Shown here: one piece after another, positions 22,275 through 33,320 of the stretch
How positions within the stretch are numbered: position 1 is the first letter of the stretch
Layout of the letters: each line of letters begins with the position of its first letter
From: Lepus europaeus
Taxonomy: Eukaryota > Chordata > Mammalia > Lagomorpha > Leporidae
Direction: 5' to 3'
Assembly: GCF_033115175.1 (NCBI RefSeq)
Contig: NC_084835.1
Coordinates: forward strand, 94,671,948 to 94,735,947
Length of the DNA stretch: 64,000 nt
Program-made: the position numbers and the translations under genes
The notes under the pieces: model-generated
What the model was told of the DNA's origin: nothing
Seen by the model: only the letters and a program-made list of their open reading frames with translations
Databases searched by the model: none

Positions 22275-22895
22275 AATCACCTACTACCTGTGTCTTATTT
22301 CTTAATTGGTACAAAACCACAGATGAGGAAGAGATTTATTACACATACTTCCACTCCAGCAAGGAGAAAGAACACACACCCAGAAAGTCCAGGTTCTGGA
22401 GTTTTCCTTCCTTGGGAATTCCATTCTTTCTAAACTCCTCTTACCACTGCCTTCAGCACTCCCAAACAAGTGTCTACTTTTTTTTTTGTTTTTCTTTACA
22501 AGTGTCTACTTCTAAGCACGCTCATTCTCAGCATGCCTGGCTCCATTGTGATACCTTTCTGAATGCTTTTCCTCTTCTCTATGCTGCAGAATTCTCTTCA
22601 TTCTTGGAGTCATGGCTCAGAGATCTCCTCCCAGGTGAGGCCTCCCCACAGAAGCCCAGGCTGAGTCGGCAGCTTCCTTGTCTCGGTTCTAGTAGATGTG
22701 GTGCCTATTTCTGTTACACGGTCATGTGGTCCTAACGCTAGGTGACCTCATGTCTGTCCTGCCCACTGGGGCAGACCGGGTTGAGCCCTGCACGTGGAAA
22801 GACCTCCTCTGGTCACATGGGTGGCCCAGGTGCCCAGCCTGGTGGGTGGCTCCACAGGTACATAAAAAGCTCGTGGAAGGAATGAAGGCGGGGTG
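22275..22895. other. Intergenic, no gene seen
   Basis: Single-copy sequence between SINEs. Nothing recognised. Confidence 0.55.
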
Positions 22896-22905
22896 ATGTT
22901 TTGAC

Positions 22906-23247
22906 TTTTTTTTTTTTTTTTTTTTTTTTGGACAGGCAGAGTGGATAGTGAGAGAGAGAGACAGAGAGAAAGGTCTTCCTTTTTGCCATTGGTTCACCCT
23001 CCAATGGCTGCTGCGGCCGGCGCATCTCGCTGATCCGAAGCTAGGAGCCATGTGCTTCTCCTGGTCTCCCATGCGGGTGCAGGGCCCAAGCACTTGGGCC
23101 ATCCTCCACTGCTTTCCCGGGCCACAGCAGAGAGCTGGCCTGGAAGAGGGGCAACCAGGATAGAATCCGGCACCCCAACCGGGACTAGAACCCGGTGTGC
23201 CGGTGCCGCAAGGCGGAGGATTAGCCTGTTAAGCCACTGCACCGGCC
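22906..23247 (-). mobile_element. CSINE type 2
   Basis: Antisense copy with a 25-T head. Target duplication tgttttgac at 22897-22905 and 23248-23256. Confidence 0.95.
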
Positions 23248-23680
23248 TGTTTTGACACATTAATCTATGTGTTTTCCATAGTATTCTGCCCTACCTGATC
23301 TATTGCAAGTAGACTGCCAGGCTGGTGATTCCTTGTGTCAGGGACTTGAGCTTGATGCATAACAGAAGGAACCTGAGGCGATGACTCTTCCGGTCCTTTG
23401 AAGATAATCTAAACTGAGTGTAATGTCTATTTGTTGGGTACAGACAGTGGAAGGCTGGGGGTGGTTGGAGATAGTCTTAGAGAGAAGCCATCCTGAGGGC
23501 CTGGAGAGAAGACTGGTGGGGGGCCTTCACCCCTCCACATCCATGAGTCCATCTATGATGCAGGTGACTGTCCATCCTCATGGATTTGGAAGCCTTCGGG
23601 AATCCCGGACCTCTGCTTCCCAAGCATGCTATGAAAAGGAAGTGGGGGTGGACATTAGGTGCAGTGGTGAAGATGCTGCT

Positions 23681-24034
23681 GGGGGGCTGGCACTATGGTA
23701 TAGTGGGTAAAGCCGTCACCTGCAGTGCTGACATCCCATATGGGTGCCGGTTTGAGTCTTGGCTGCTCCACTTCCCATCCAGCTCCCTACTATGGCCTGG
23801 GAAAGCAGTAGAAGATGGCCCAAGTCCTTGGGCCCCTGGACCCACATGGGAAATCCAGAAGAAGCTCCTGGCTCCTGGCTTTGGCCCAGCCCAGATCTGG
23901 CTGTTGTGGCCACTTGGGGGAGTGAATCAGTGGATGGAAGACCTCTCTCTCTCTCTTTCACTTTCTCTCTCTCTGCCTCTGCCTCTCTGTAACTCTGCCT
24001 TTCAAATAAATAATCTTAAAAAAGAAAAAGAAAA
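23681..24034 (+). mobile_element. CSINE type 1, nested
   Basis: Sense copy inside the older SINE. Duplication agatgctgct at 23671-23680 and 24035-24044. Confidence 0.95.
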
Positions 24035-24103
24035 AGATGCTGCTAGGAAGGTGTACATCCCATATTGGAGGTTTGAGTTTGAGTTTGAGTTCCCACTCCA
24101 CTT

Positions 24104-24425
24104 TTTTTTTGCCAGGCAGAGTTAGACAGTGAGAGAGGGAGAGACAGAGAGAAAGGTCTTCCTTCCACTGGTTCACTCCCCCAGTGGCTGCCATGGCCGG
24201 CGCTGTGCCGATCCGAAGCCAGGAGCCAGGTACTTCCTCCCGGTCTCCCATGCAGGTGCAGGGACCCAAGCACTTGGGCCATCCTCCACTGCCCTTCCGG
24301 GCCACAGCAGAGAGCTGGACTGGAAGAGGAGCAACCAGGACTAGTACCAGCGCCCCAACCAGAACTAGAACCCAGGGTGCCGGCGCTGCAGGCAGAGGAT
24401 TAGCCTAATGAGCCACGTTGCTGGC
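24104..24425 (-). mobile_element. CSINE, type 1/2 intermediate, nested
   Basis: Antisense copy inside the same older SINE. Perfect 13-bp duplication tcccactccactt at 24091-24103 and 24426-24438. Confidence 0.95.
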
Positions 24426-24631
24426 TCCCACTCCACTTCTGATTCCAGCTTTCTGTTGATATGCACCCTGGGAAGCAACAGGTGATGGCTCAAATCCTTG
24501 AGTTCTTGGCATTGATGTAGAAGACCCAGATAGGGTTCTGTTTCTTGCCCAGCCTCTACTGTTGGGGGCATGTGGGGAATACATCTATGAATGAAAGATC
24601 TGTCTCTAACAAGTATTTTTTTAATTAAGTT

Positions 24632-24826
24632 GTGGCACAGCAAGTTAAGCTGCTGCTTGCAATACCTGCATCCCCTATCCAAACAGAGTTCTTGGCTTCT
24701 GGCTTTGGCCTGGATAAGCTTTGGCTATTACAGCCATTTTGGAGATCTCTCTCTCTCTCTGTCTCTCTCTCTTTCTCTCTCTCATCACTCTGACTTTCAA
24801 ATAAATAAAAATATTTTTAAAAATTA
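24632..24826 (+). mobile_element. CSINE, sense, internally deleted
   Basis: Short copy: gttgtggcacagcaagttaa to cttggcttctggctttggc, losing the central block. (tc)n run and ctttcaaataaataaa tail. Confidence 0.85.
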
Positions 24827-24849
24827 CAGAATAAGTAAATAAACATAAA

Positions 24850-25640
24850 AGTGATTTAAAAAAAATGACACAGAGTCCAGCTACTGCGCACCCCTAGGCT
24901 TTGACAAACGAAGCCCGCATGGATGAACTACCAGGGCTTTTTCCACTTTCTGAGCACCTGGATTCTGCGGGTGCCTGGGTGCAGATGGAAAACAAGGCTT
25001 CAGCAATGATTGGGGTAGACTCTCCTGCCACACAGGGGCCTCAGAGCAGGCATTACACTGATTTATGGGAAAACCAGAAAGTGGTTTCTTGCATACTTAC
25101 CTTGGAGAGCCAGATTATTACCCACTACAAATCAATTCTGAATCCCTTGCGTGGTCCCTGAAAGCTTGCTCTCCTGCTCGTCTTTTCTACTCCAGAAAAT
25201 TTTCCAAGGCTTGAACTGGCCCAGAAATTGCTCTGTCCTTCCCTCTCCTGTTCCCTGGAATGTAGCCACTGGGGAGTGTGTCTCATTCCCAAGACGACAC
25301 AGTGACGTCAGTGAGCTCACAGCAGCCCGGGGCAAGCCTGGCACAGCCCTGCCAGAGACTAAGGTGAGCAGAGTTCTCCCATGGCTCCTTCTGTGAGGAC
25401 AGACAACAAGGGGCTGCTCAAGGTCAAGTCGTACCTCTGGAGTCTGGAAAAGAAACCCTCCATGGAAACAAGCCCATGGAGACAAGGCGGGCCTGAAGGG
25501 GACAGAAAGGACCCCTCCAGACTTGAAGATGAGGCCAGCAGCCAGTGCCAGGGAACACAGGGTAGCCAGGAAGAGCCTTGGATCGATCCCTCTGTGAGGC
25601 TCCACGAGTCACCTCTATCCCAATGAAGACTTTGTAGAAA
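24850..25640. other. Intergenic, no gene recognised
   Basis: Single-copy sequence. A + frame at 25381-25626 (81 codons, hydrophilic) and a minus frame at 25132-25605 overlap. Neither has known homology that I recognise or clear splice signals. Confidence 0.55.
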
Positions 25641-25645
25641 CTGCG

Positions 25646-25910
25646 CGGGACGGGCATTTATCACAGTGGTTAAGATGCTACTTGGGACCCTGTGTCCCAT
25701 GTGGACAAGAACCTGGGTGTCAGTCCCCACAGTTTCTGATCCAGCTTCTGGCTGTGGTGCACCCTGGGAAGCAGCAGATGATGGCTTGAGTATTTGGGTC
25801 CTGGCTGCTCTTGTGGGAGACCCTGATGAAATTCTTGGCTCCTGCTTTGGCCTGGCCCAGCTGCATCTCTTGCCAGCATTTGATGAGTGAACCAGAGGAT
25901 GGAAGACCGA

Positions 25911-25951
<41 letters not shown>

Positions 25952-26665
25952 ATCTCTCCCTCCATCAGTCCACTATTACCAGTCACGGAGGGGAGGGCAG
26001 TTGCCGGAGCGAGTCTTGTGAGTTCTTTTCTCCTTTTATTAGACAGAAAAGAAACTTTTGATTGGCAAGCGACAGTAAGGCATCTGGTCCAGGAGGAGGG
26101 CAGGCGGAGTGCCTGAGCGGGACACCGGCTTTGGAGAAGTGTCCCGGGTTTTTAAGGCATTACTATCTGTTTATTGGGTCATTCTATTGGGAGTGCCCAT
26201 TGGACAGGGGGTTTCACATACGCATGTTGATTAGTTTGGGGCTCATGGAGATAGCAGGGGGTCTCCTGGATACTGTCTGCTTCCTTGGGGACTCAGCCCC
26301 CTCCTCTGCTAGCTCTGGGTGATAGATTGCAGCCACCCTGGAGGTGTGATTTAAAGCCATAAGGTCACTCAATATAGCCTGGATGTCTTGGAACAAGTCT
26401 GACTCTCCCCAGGGGCACAGCCCCTTCTCCTGCCAGCTCTGAGTGAAATATTGCAGCCACCCTGAGGGTGTGACTTAAGGCTACAAGGTCACACACACAG
26501 CACAAGAAGCTATTAGTGGGGGAGATGCCGGTCGGTCTGGAGACAGGCTTTCCAGCTACAGCTGACAGCTTGCTTGTGAAGGACATTCTACCTCTGTCTG
26601 AGGGGCCCACGGACTCCCAGCCCCACTGGACAGCCTCATATACCTTTCAAATTAAAAAAAAATTA
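25646..26665 (+). mobile_element. CSINE, old, split by a solo LTR
   Basis: Body 25646-25980 ends in a (tc)n run and ccatcagtccactattacc. The tail resumes at 26641 (tacctttcaaattaaaaaa). The junction tacc occurs on both sides of the inserted LTR. Confidence 0.85.
25981..26640 (-). mobile_element. Solo LTR of a retrovirus-like element
   Basis: Read on the minus strand, this about 660-bp insertion has the order of a retroviral LTR. It has an internal imperfect duplication (about 95 bp, 26284-26380 and 26404-26500 on +), three CCAAT boxes (26173-26177, 26186-26190, 26199-26203), and a TTAAAAA TATA-like box (26149-26155). An AATAAA signal (26035-26040) and a short tail rich in ctccgg/gtgact follow. 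It is flanked by tacc at 25977-25980 and 26641-26644. No gag, pol or env is present. Terminal TG/CA bases are not clearly preserved, so the ends could shift by a few bases. Confidence 0.75.
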
Positions 26666-26674
26666 ACAGAAAAG

Positions 26675-26749
26675 AAAGTTGAAGGAATAATTCAAATATA
26701 AAGTTGAAGGAATAATTCAAATATAAAGTTGAAGGAATAATTCAAATAT
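26675..26749. repeat. 25-bp minisatellite, three perfect units
   Basis: Units 26675-26699, 26700-26724 and 26725-26749 are identical (aaagttgaaggaataattca plus aatat). No larger array. Confidence 0.97.
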
Positions 26750-26787
26750 ATTTTTAAAACAAGAAACTGCAAGCATCTACTATATTT

Positions 26788-27113
26788 TTTTAAAAAAGAT
26801 TTTATTTATTTGAGAGGTAGAGCTATAGACAGAGAGAGGCTCTCAGAGAGAGAGAGGTCTTCTATCCACTGGTTCACTACCTAGATGGCTGCAATGGCTG
26901 GAGCTGAGCTGATCTGAAGCTAGAAGCCAAGAGCTTCTTCCAGGGCTCCTATGTGGGTGCAAGGGCCCACGGACTTGGGCCATCTTCTACTGCTTTCCCA
27001 GGTCATAGCAGAGAGCTGGATCAGAAGTGGAGCAGTCGGGACATGAACCAGTGCCCATATGGGATGCTGGCACTGCAGGCGGTGGCTTTACCCGCTATGC
27101 CACAGCGCCAGCC
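26788..27113 (-). mobile_element. CSINE type 1
   Basis: Antisense copy: aaaaaagattttatttattt to cacagcgccagccccc. Confidence 0.93.
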
Positions 27114-27114
27114 C

Positions 27115-27870
27115 CCAAATTCTTGTATGTGAGCACAGTCTGTTCTGGGGAGACGAGTCTTTCCACATGGCAGCAATCCTTTCCTTCTCTGACTTAGCAC
27201 CGTGCGGGTAATCTATCTGACAGGTTTAGCTCTTCTCATTGCTCTTTGCCTGTGAGTTCTTTGGCTTCTTAGATGGTAAATTCTAGAGCCTCTCAGTGTT
27301 TTCCAGAACAGCAAACAGAGTTGGGAGTGGGGATGGGAAGAATGCACAGAGGAATGTGTATTCCACTGATCCTCCCAGGTCGCCAGAGTGTTATGATTTG
27401 AGGAATCTGCAAAACCTAGCTCAACAAAAATATTTACCTCTTCCTAGCCGAGCTGATTGCTATCTGAAATCCCCACCTTGTATTCCATTCCTAGAGGGCT
27501 TCCAGAGAAGTGTTTATTTTAGTTGGACTGAAGAATTCCATCCCCTGGGTGGGGCACCATATTAGTCAGCTGTCACATTAGGACAAATTTGTTTCTATCA
27601 TTGATTATAAACGTGGGGACTGGGAGACCTGGGGATTGAGTCTCAGGCCAGGAGTGTTTGGTTGTGGGAAGTGGGCGATGGACGAGGAAGGGCTGACGTG
27701 CTAGAGCTTTGAGTGGAGGGGCCTGAGCATGGAGAGAGGGGAGAGACAGCGTTTGCATGACTGCTGCCTCCGGTGAAGCTTCCTGTCCTGGAGGTAACTC
27801 AGCGCTCTGTCTGTTTCAGGGACAAGGACTTGGCTTTCTGGGGATGGGGTTTGCGCTCACACATTTCACA
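27115..27870. other. Intergenic, no gene seen
   Basis: Single-copy sequence; nothing recognised. Confidence 0.5.
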
Positions 27871-27879
27871 CACCCAGAG

Positions 27880-28130
27880 GGCTGGACCAAAGTGCACGAG
27901 GCACTGTTTTCTTGAGCTACAGACTGGGGCCAGCTTTGGAGCTCATTCCTTTACTTTGCAAGCATCCTGGACTTGTCCGGGGAGGGGGCGGGGGTTGAGG
28001 GGCTGGCTCCCTTTAATGAGGCTTCCCTGTGGTCCCTATAAAGGGTTTGGAGGGGCCTCCCTGCAGAGCTGGGCTTCTGCTCTTCTGGTGACCCGAGGGA
28101 GGGAACCAGAAGCAGAATCTAAAGGCTAGG
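27880..28130 (+). mobile_element. MaLR-type LTR fragment, paralogue of 18.9 kb copy
   Basis: Shares in order with 18910-19080: tttggagctca, ctttgca.gcatcctggact, gaggcttc.ctgt and cctccctgcagagctgggct. Both are on +. They are read as two copies of one LTR family rather than a local duplication, because the flanks differ. Confidence 0.6.
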
Positions 28131-28134
28131 GCTG

Positions 28135-29848
28135 CTGCGCTGAGCCCTGCAGGGATGCCCGGTTCCCAGGAGTGAAGGTAGGAAACTGTGTGGTTCCTTC
28201 TCGGCCGCCAGAGCCCTTTTCTACACTACCAGACCGTGAACTCTAAGGTCCCCTCTAGGTCTGGTGGTTACTCATGGTAACCAGTAAATGACAGTTACTC
28301 AAGAAGTGGGGAGGCCTTTGAACCTGCCGGGGTCCTGTGGTCCCGGGAGCTTGTCGGCCTGGCTGGTGGGGCCCCTCCCAGTGCCACCTCCCATCTCTAA
28401 ATCTCTGCTTGGGCCTTCTCCCCGGGAGCCCCTCTCTGTTCCCCCCAAGGCTCAGTGCCTTTGCACTTACTCCTCAAGAGGGACCTCACAAGGAGACACT
28501 CTGTTTTGCAATTAATTTTAGGTTATTGTTGCCGCTGTCGGGTCTATTGAAGTACTTTAATGAATGCTTGTATTGTTCTCATGCCCGGGGCTTTTTTCAA
28601 ATGATCAGCACATTATACAGCACAATAATGAGTCTAATTCCCCACTCCTCAGCACACACACACACACATACACACACAGAGGCATAGCTACGTTCCCCAG
28701 ATGAATACTGTACTGAAGAGAGTAGCATTTAGAGGCACCAGAGAACGGTTTGATCAAAATTCCTCCATTTAGTGCTGGTGACCTGGGGCAAGTCATTCAC
28801 TCATTCATTCATTCATTCATTCTCCTGTGTCAGTCATATAATCCCTGCAAAATGGTAGCTCTACCCACCCCAGCTACTTCTCAGGGCTGTGTAAAGAGAC
28901 TCAGGCAATCACCCTGAGCTCGGGGTTCAACTCTGTACAAACGTATATTGCTGGTATTAATTCAGCAAAGAGATGAAACATTGGAGGAGCGAGGGCTCAA
29001 GGCCCAGGCCAGAGCTGGGGAGAGACCATTTGCATGAGAATCACAGTTGTTCTGGGCCCTGACCCTCCTGATGCCTTTCCAGGAGCCAGACTCTGCCTGT
29101 GAGCCGTTTCCTTCATCTCCATCCTTGGAAGCCCTGCTTTTTCTCCAAGATGCCAGCTGGAGGCTTCCTCTTCTCCCAAGTCCTTTTTGCTCCTGGGACT
29201 TCATTTCTCCCTCCCACGTGTCCCCGTCTTGCACTGCTGTTGCAAATTGTTCGTAGGCTGAGCCTTGTTATGAGTCTGCAGCACTGCTCTGGAGGGAGGG
29301 AACCGTGTTCTCTTCCAGGAATCCTAACTCTTCCCATAAGTCCACAGGACCTTGGTCAGGTGAACGGCCTTTTGTGAGCCTCAGTTGCCTCCTCTGTAAA
29401 ACCTGCTGCTTCTTGCTGATTGTGGTGATTCGCTGTCAAGAGCCTAACACAGTGTGCCTTTGCATTAGTGGACAAAAGTCGTTCGAAAAAAACTGAACTG
29501 TGTGTATAACGTGTTGAGCTCTCTTAAGACATGCTGGAGAGGATGGGCACTTGATAATGTGTGGGGCTGTGGAATGCTGGGATGATCCCCACCCAGTAAT
29601 ATTTTCCCCACCCAGGATTTAGTACCCGAAATGTCACCAGGAAAGATTAATTCCTGTGGATTCCTCTTCAGAGGCACTCCTTTGTGTTTCAATACCACTG
29701 GGAGAGGCAAAGCATTAAAGCAAGTCACCTTCTGGGGTATTGGGTGGAGACACTCACATGGCTGGGAGGTGATGAATCCTGGTGAGAGACTTTGCCTAGG
29801 ACTAGTCTTGCTTAATGTATCAGACCAAATGGTCCATATTCTTCTCTT
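28135..29848. other. Intergenic, no gene recognised
   Basis: Single-copy sequence with simple repeats: (ac)n at about 28652-28678 and (attc)n at about 28797-28822. No exon I can support. Confidence 0.55.
28797..28822. repeat. (ATTC)n microsatellite
   Basis: Six tetranucleotide units followed by ctcctg. Confidence 0.9.
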
Positions 29849-29850
29849 AA

Positions 29851-30138
29851 AGATTTATTTATCTACTTATTTGAAAGGCAGAGTTACAGAGGGGCAGAGA
29901 CAGAGGGAGAAGCCTTCCATCTGCTGGTTCACTCACCAAATGGCTGCAGTGGCCGGAGCTGGGACCCATCCAAAGCCAGGAGTCAGGAGCTTCTTCTGTG
30001 TCTCCCATGAGGCTGTAGGGGCCCAAGGACTTAGGCCATCTTCCACTGCTTTCCCAGGCCAAAGCAGAGAGCTGGATCGGAAGAGGAGAAGCTGGAACAT
30101 GAAGCTGTAGGTGGAGGCTTAGCCTATTATGCCACAGC
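29851..30138 (-). mobile_element. CSINE type 1, 5' end lost
   Basis: Antisense copy: aaagatttatttatctactt to ttatgccacag. The final ccagcccc is missing where the next elements begin. Confidence 0.88.
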
Positions 30139-30150
30139 ACTCTATATTTA

Positions 30151-30498
30151 TTTATTTATTTTTTTTTAATTTTTGACAGGCAGAGTGGACAGTGAGAGAG
30201 ACAGAGAGAAAGGTCTTCCTTTGCCTTTGGTTCACCCTCCAATGGCTGCCGCGGTTGGCGTGCTACGGCCGCCCCACCGTGCTGATCCGATGGCAGGAGC
30301 CAGGTGCTTCTCCTGGTCTCCCATGGGGTGCAGGGCCCAAGCACTTGGGCCATCCTCCACTGCACTCCCTGGCCACAGCAGAGAGCTGGCCTGGAAGAGG
30401 GGCAACCGGGACAGAATCCGGTGCCCCAACCGGGTCTAGAACCTGGTGTGCTGGCGCTGCAGGCAGAGGATTAGCCTAGTGAGCCGCGGCGCCGGCTA
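30151..30498 (-). mobile_element. CSINE type 2
   Basis: Antisense copy with the perfect 12-bp duplication actctatattta at 30139-30150 and 30499-30510. Confidence 0.96.
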
Positions 30499-30510
30499 AC
30501 TCTATATTTA

Positions 30511-30762
30511 ATTTTTAAAAAAGGTTTATTTATTTGAAGGGCAGAGTGATGGGGAGGGGGAGAAGGTGGGGGGAGAGTGAGAGAGAGAGAATTTTCCATC
30601 CATTGGTTCACTCCCCAAATGGTCCCAACAGCTGGATCTGGACTAGGCCAAGGCAAGGAGCTGGATTGGAAGTAGAACAGTCAGGACTTGAACCAGTATT
30701 CTGATATGGGACATTAGTGATGCAAGCAGTAACTTAACCTGCTGCTACAGTGCCAATCCCAG
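30511..30762 (-). mobile_element. CSINE, old
   Basis: Antisense copy: aggtttatttatttgaaggg, attttccatccattggttca, ending cagtgccaatccc. Central block deleted. Confidence 0.85.
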
Positions 30763-30764
30763 CA

Positions 30765-31545
30765 CTAGTTTAAATAAGGTTACAGGAACCAAATGGAATA
30801 AGAAGGCAGGGGGAGAGGTTAGCCTGGAGCTTTTGTGCCTTCCTGGGGTACACCACCTTCCCAGCACCTCAATGTGTTCACTAATCAGAAGCCCCCCGGA
30901 ACCTGTTGTTTGGAGGTTTTGTTGAAGTTTCATCACATAGCCATGATTGATTCCATCGCAGCTATTGGTGATCACACTCTATCTCCAGCCCCTCTCCCCT
31001 CCCTGGAGGCTGGCAAGGGGCTGGAAGTCGCACCCCTCAGAAGCTGGTTCCTCTGGTTACCAGCCCCACCATGAAACCGTCCAGGGGTCCTCCCAGAGCG
31101 CCTCAGGAGCAAGTGTGTAGCTCAGGTGTGCTGGCCAGGGCCTCCTTCGGAATGACAAGACACGCCTACGGCTCAGCAGATTCCTAGGGTTTTAGGAACT
31201 GTGTGGGACCAGGGCAGAGACCAGCACAGGGTCTCTCCTGCAGTTCTTGCATTCAGTGCTGGAGAGTGGCACGTGGAGGTGTTCTTTCGGCTGGCATCCC
31301 CAGAACTTTGAAGCTCTTATGGAACCTTCTCCCAGAATGTAGAGGGTCTTCTGTGACCACCCACAGGGAAGGTCCCTAGGGCTGGAGGCTGTTCCCTCCT
31401 ACCCCACTGTTTCCCTTACTCTTCTTCTGTAGTGTTCAGTGCTAAGTCCCGCTTGCCTCCCAGGGAGGTCAGCGTGAAATCTTTGGCTCTTACCTCTCCA
31501 AGCTGTCAGGGGCAGGGGACATTTGGGTTTCTGCTGGTCTTTCAT
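30765..31545. other. Intergenic, no gene seen
   Basis: Single-copy sequence. Nothing recognised on either strand. Confidence 0.55.
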
Positions 31546-31550
31546 TTCCA

Positions 31551-31864
31551 TTTATTTATTTATAAAGATTTTTATTTGTTTATTGGAAAGTCAGAGTTAC
31601 AGAGAGAGAGGGAGAGACAGAGTGACTTTCCATCCACTGATTCATTCCCCAGATGGCTGTAACAGCCAAGGCTGGGGCCAGGCCAAAGTCAGGAGCCAGG
31701 AGCTTCATCCAGGTCTCTCACATGGGTGCAAGGGCTCAAGTAGTTGGGCCATCCTCTGCTTTCCCAGGCGCATTAGCAGGGAGCTGGATCAGAAGTGGAG
31801 CAGCTGGGACTCAAATGCCAGTGCCACAGGCTGAAGCTTAATCTGCTATGTCACAATGCAGGTT
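31551..31864 (-). mobile_element. CSINE, old
   Basis: Antisense copy: tttatttataaagattttta, gcgcattagcagggagctgg, ending gtcacaatgcagg. Confidence 0.85.
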
Positions 31865-31871
31865 AAAAACA

Positions 31872-32160
31872 GATTTTTTTTTTAAAATTTATTTGAAAGA
31901 TAGAGTGACAGAGAGAGAGAGAGAGAGAGACATTGGTTCACTCCCCAAATGAGCGCAACAGCAGGAGCCAGGAACTCCACATGGGTTTCCCACATGGGTG
32001 GCAGAGGCCCAAGTACATGAGCCATTTTCTGCTGCTTTCCCAGGTGCATTAGCAGGGAGCTGTATTCAAAGTGGAGCACACAAGACTCGAACTTGTGCTC
32101 CGATATGGGATGCCAGTGTCGCAAGTGGTGGCTTAACTTGTGGCGCCACAACATTGGCCC
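31872..32160 (-). mobile_element. CSINE, old
   Basis: Antisense copy with a (ga)n run at 31912-31930, ending ccacaacattggcccc. Confidence 0.87.
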
Positions 32161-32247
32161 CTTCTGCTGGCTTGGCTGTCACTCAGTGGAAGTCTCTGTG
32201 AGAACATCTGTCCCTGCTTTCCCATTAGCACTTAAATGGCAAGGCCC

Positions 32248-32445
32248 ATGGGGCCAGTGCTGTGGCACAGTGGGTTAAGCTGGGGCCTGGGATGCCCACA
32301 TCTCCTATCAGAGCTCTGGTTGAGTCCTGGCACCTCTGCTTGTGATCCAGCTTCCTGCTAATGCATGCTGGGAGGCAGCAGGTGACGGCTCAAGTGCGTG
32401 CATGCCCTGCCAGCCAAGTGGGAGACTGGATTGAGTTCCCGGCTA
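32248..32445 (+). mobile_element. CSINE, old, 3'-truncated
   Basis: Sense copy: ggggccagtgctgtggcaca to attgagttcccggct. It stops abruptly at the leader of the next SINE. Confidence 0.85.
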
Positions 32446-32680
32446 GCACAGATAAAAGAAAGTTCCTGGGGCTGGCGCTGTGGCGTAGCAGGTAAAACTA
32501 CCGCCTGCAGTGCTAGCATCGCATATGGGCGCTCTACTTCTTAGCCAGCTCTTTGCTATGGCCTGGGAAAGCAGTAGAAGATGGCCCACGTCCTTGGGCC
32601 GCTGCACCCACGTGGGAGACCCGGAAGAAGCTCCTGGCTTGCTCTCTCTCTCTCTCTATATATATTATCTCTCTCTATCT
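32446..32680 (+). mobile_element. CSINE with extra 5' leader, 3'-truncated
   Basis: The SINE proper starts at 32468 (ggggctggcgctgtggcgta). The 22 bases before it match, at 20 of 22 positions, those before the SINE at 43053. Both copies also share an internal deletion that joins to cttcttagccagctct. The 3' end stops at ctcctggcttgctctctctc followed by a (tc)/(ta) tract, without the usual aaataaat tail. Confidence 0.85.
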
Positions 32681-33318
32681 AACTTTCCCCTCCCCCTGCT
32701 CTGCAATCTGGGCTATTATTCTCCAAATACCCTAGGGGCTTTTCCCCCTGCACCCCGCAGCCAAGATCATGTTCTCTGCCCATTTGTGTTTCAACCTGGA
32801 ATATTTCACACCCAGTGATGACCCCAGGGAGGCCACAAGAAGGTTGACCTGCACTCTGCCCTCAAGGCACGGCCTCTCCTCCTCTTCCTCCTCCTCCTTT
32901 TAAACCCCAGGGGCAGGCCGCCCCACTCCTTTGTCTATGGGCTCCCTCCTCCCAGCTTCTCACCCACTTGGCACCTGGCACCACTTCCTTGTTTTGACAT
33001 CCTGGAATCCGGTTTCTGAATCTTACACCCACTTCCCCCATTCACAGCACGTGTGTTGAGTATATCTGAAGCCAGCCGTGGGGCATGCGGAACAGAACAG
33101 GACAAGGGACAACACGTCTCCACACAGGGCCACCCCGCTGGGTCAGAGAAGAAAGGATTTTCACAGCAGGAACCCAGAGGGCAAATGTTACCTCTATAGG
33201 GATGTGTGGCACAGAGGTTAACAGGAGCCAGGAGCCCACCTGCATTCCTATCCCCTTATCACAGTCTGGGCTCCTCTGCCTTCTTCCTCCACTTCCTCCT
33301 TCTCCTTTTCTTTCTTTC
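32680..33318. other. Intergenic, no gene seen
   Basis: Single-copy sequence with a cctcctcttcctcctcctcc tract at about 32877. Nothing gene-like. Confidence 0.5.
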
Positions 33319-33320
33319 TT

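Larger units (their letters stand above)
23650..24613 (+). mobile_element. CSINE, old, carrying two nested SINEs
   Basis: Pieces in order: 23650-23680 (attaggtgcagtggtgaaga), 24035-24103 (gtgtacatcccatattggag) and 24426-24613 (ttctgttgatatgcaccctg ... gaatgaaagatctgtctc). They reconstruct one sense SINE interrupted twice, by a sense and by an antisense copy. Confidence 0.85.

Noticed and set aside
25381-25626. 81-codon hydrophilic frame starting with ATG
   Set aside because: Looks protein-like, but an overlapping longer minus frame exists and there are no splice, promoter or homology signals; kept only as a note.
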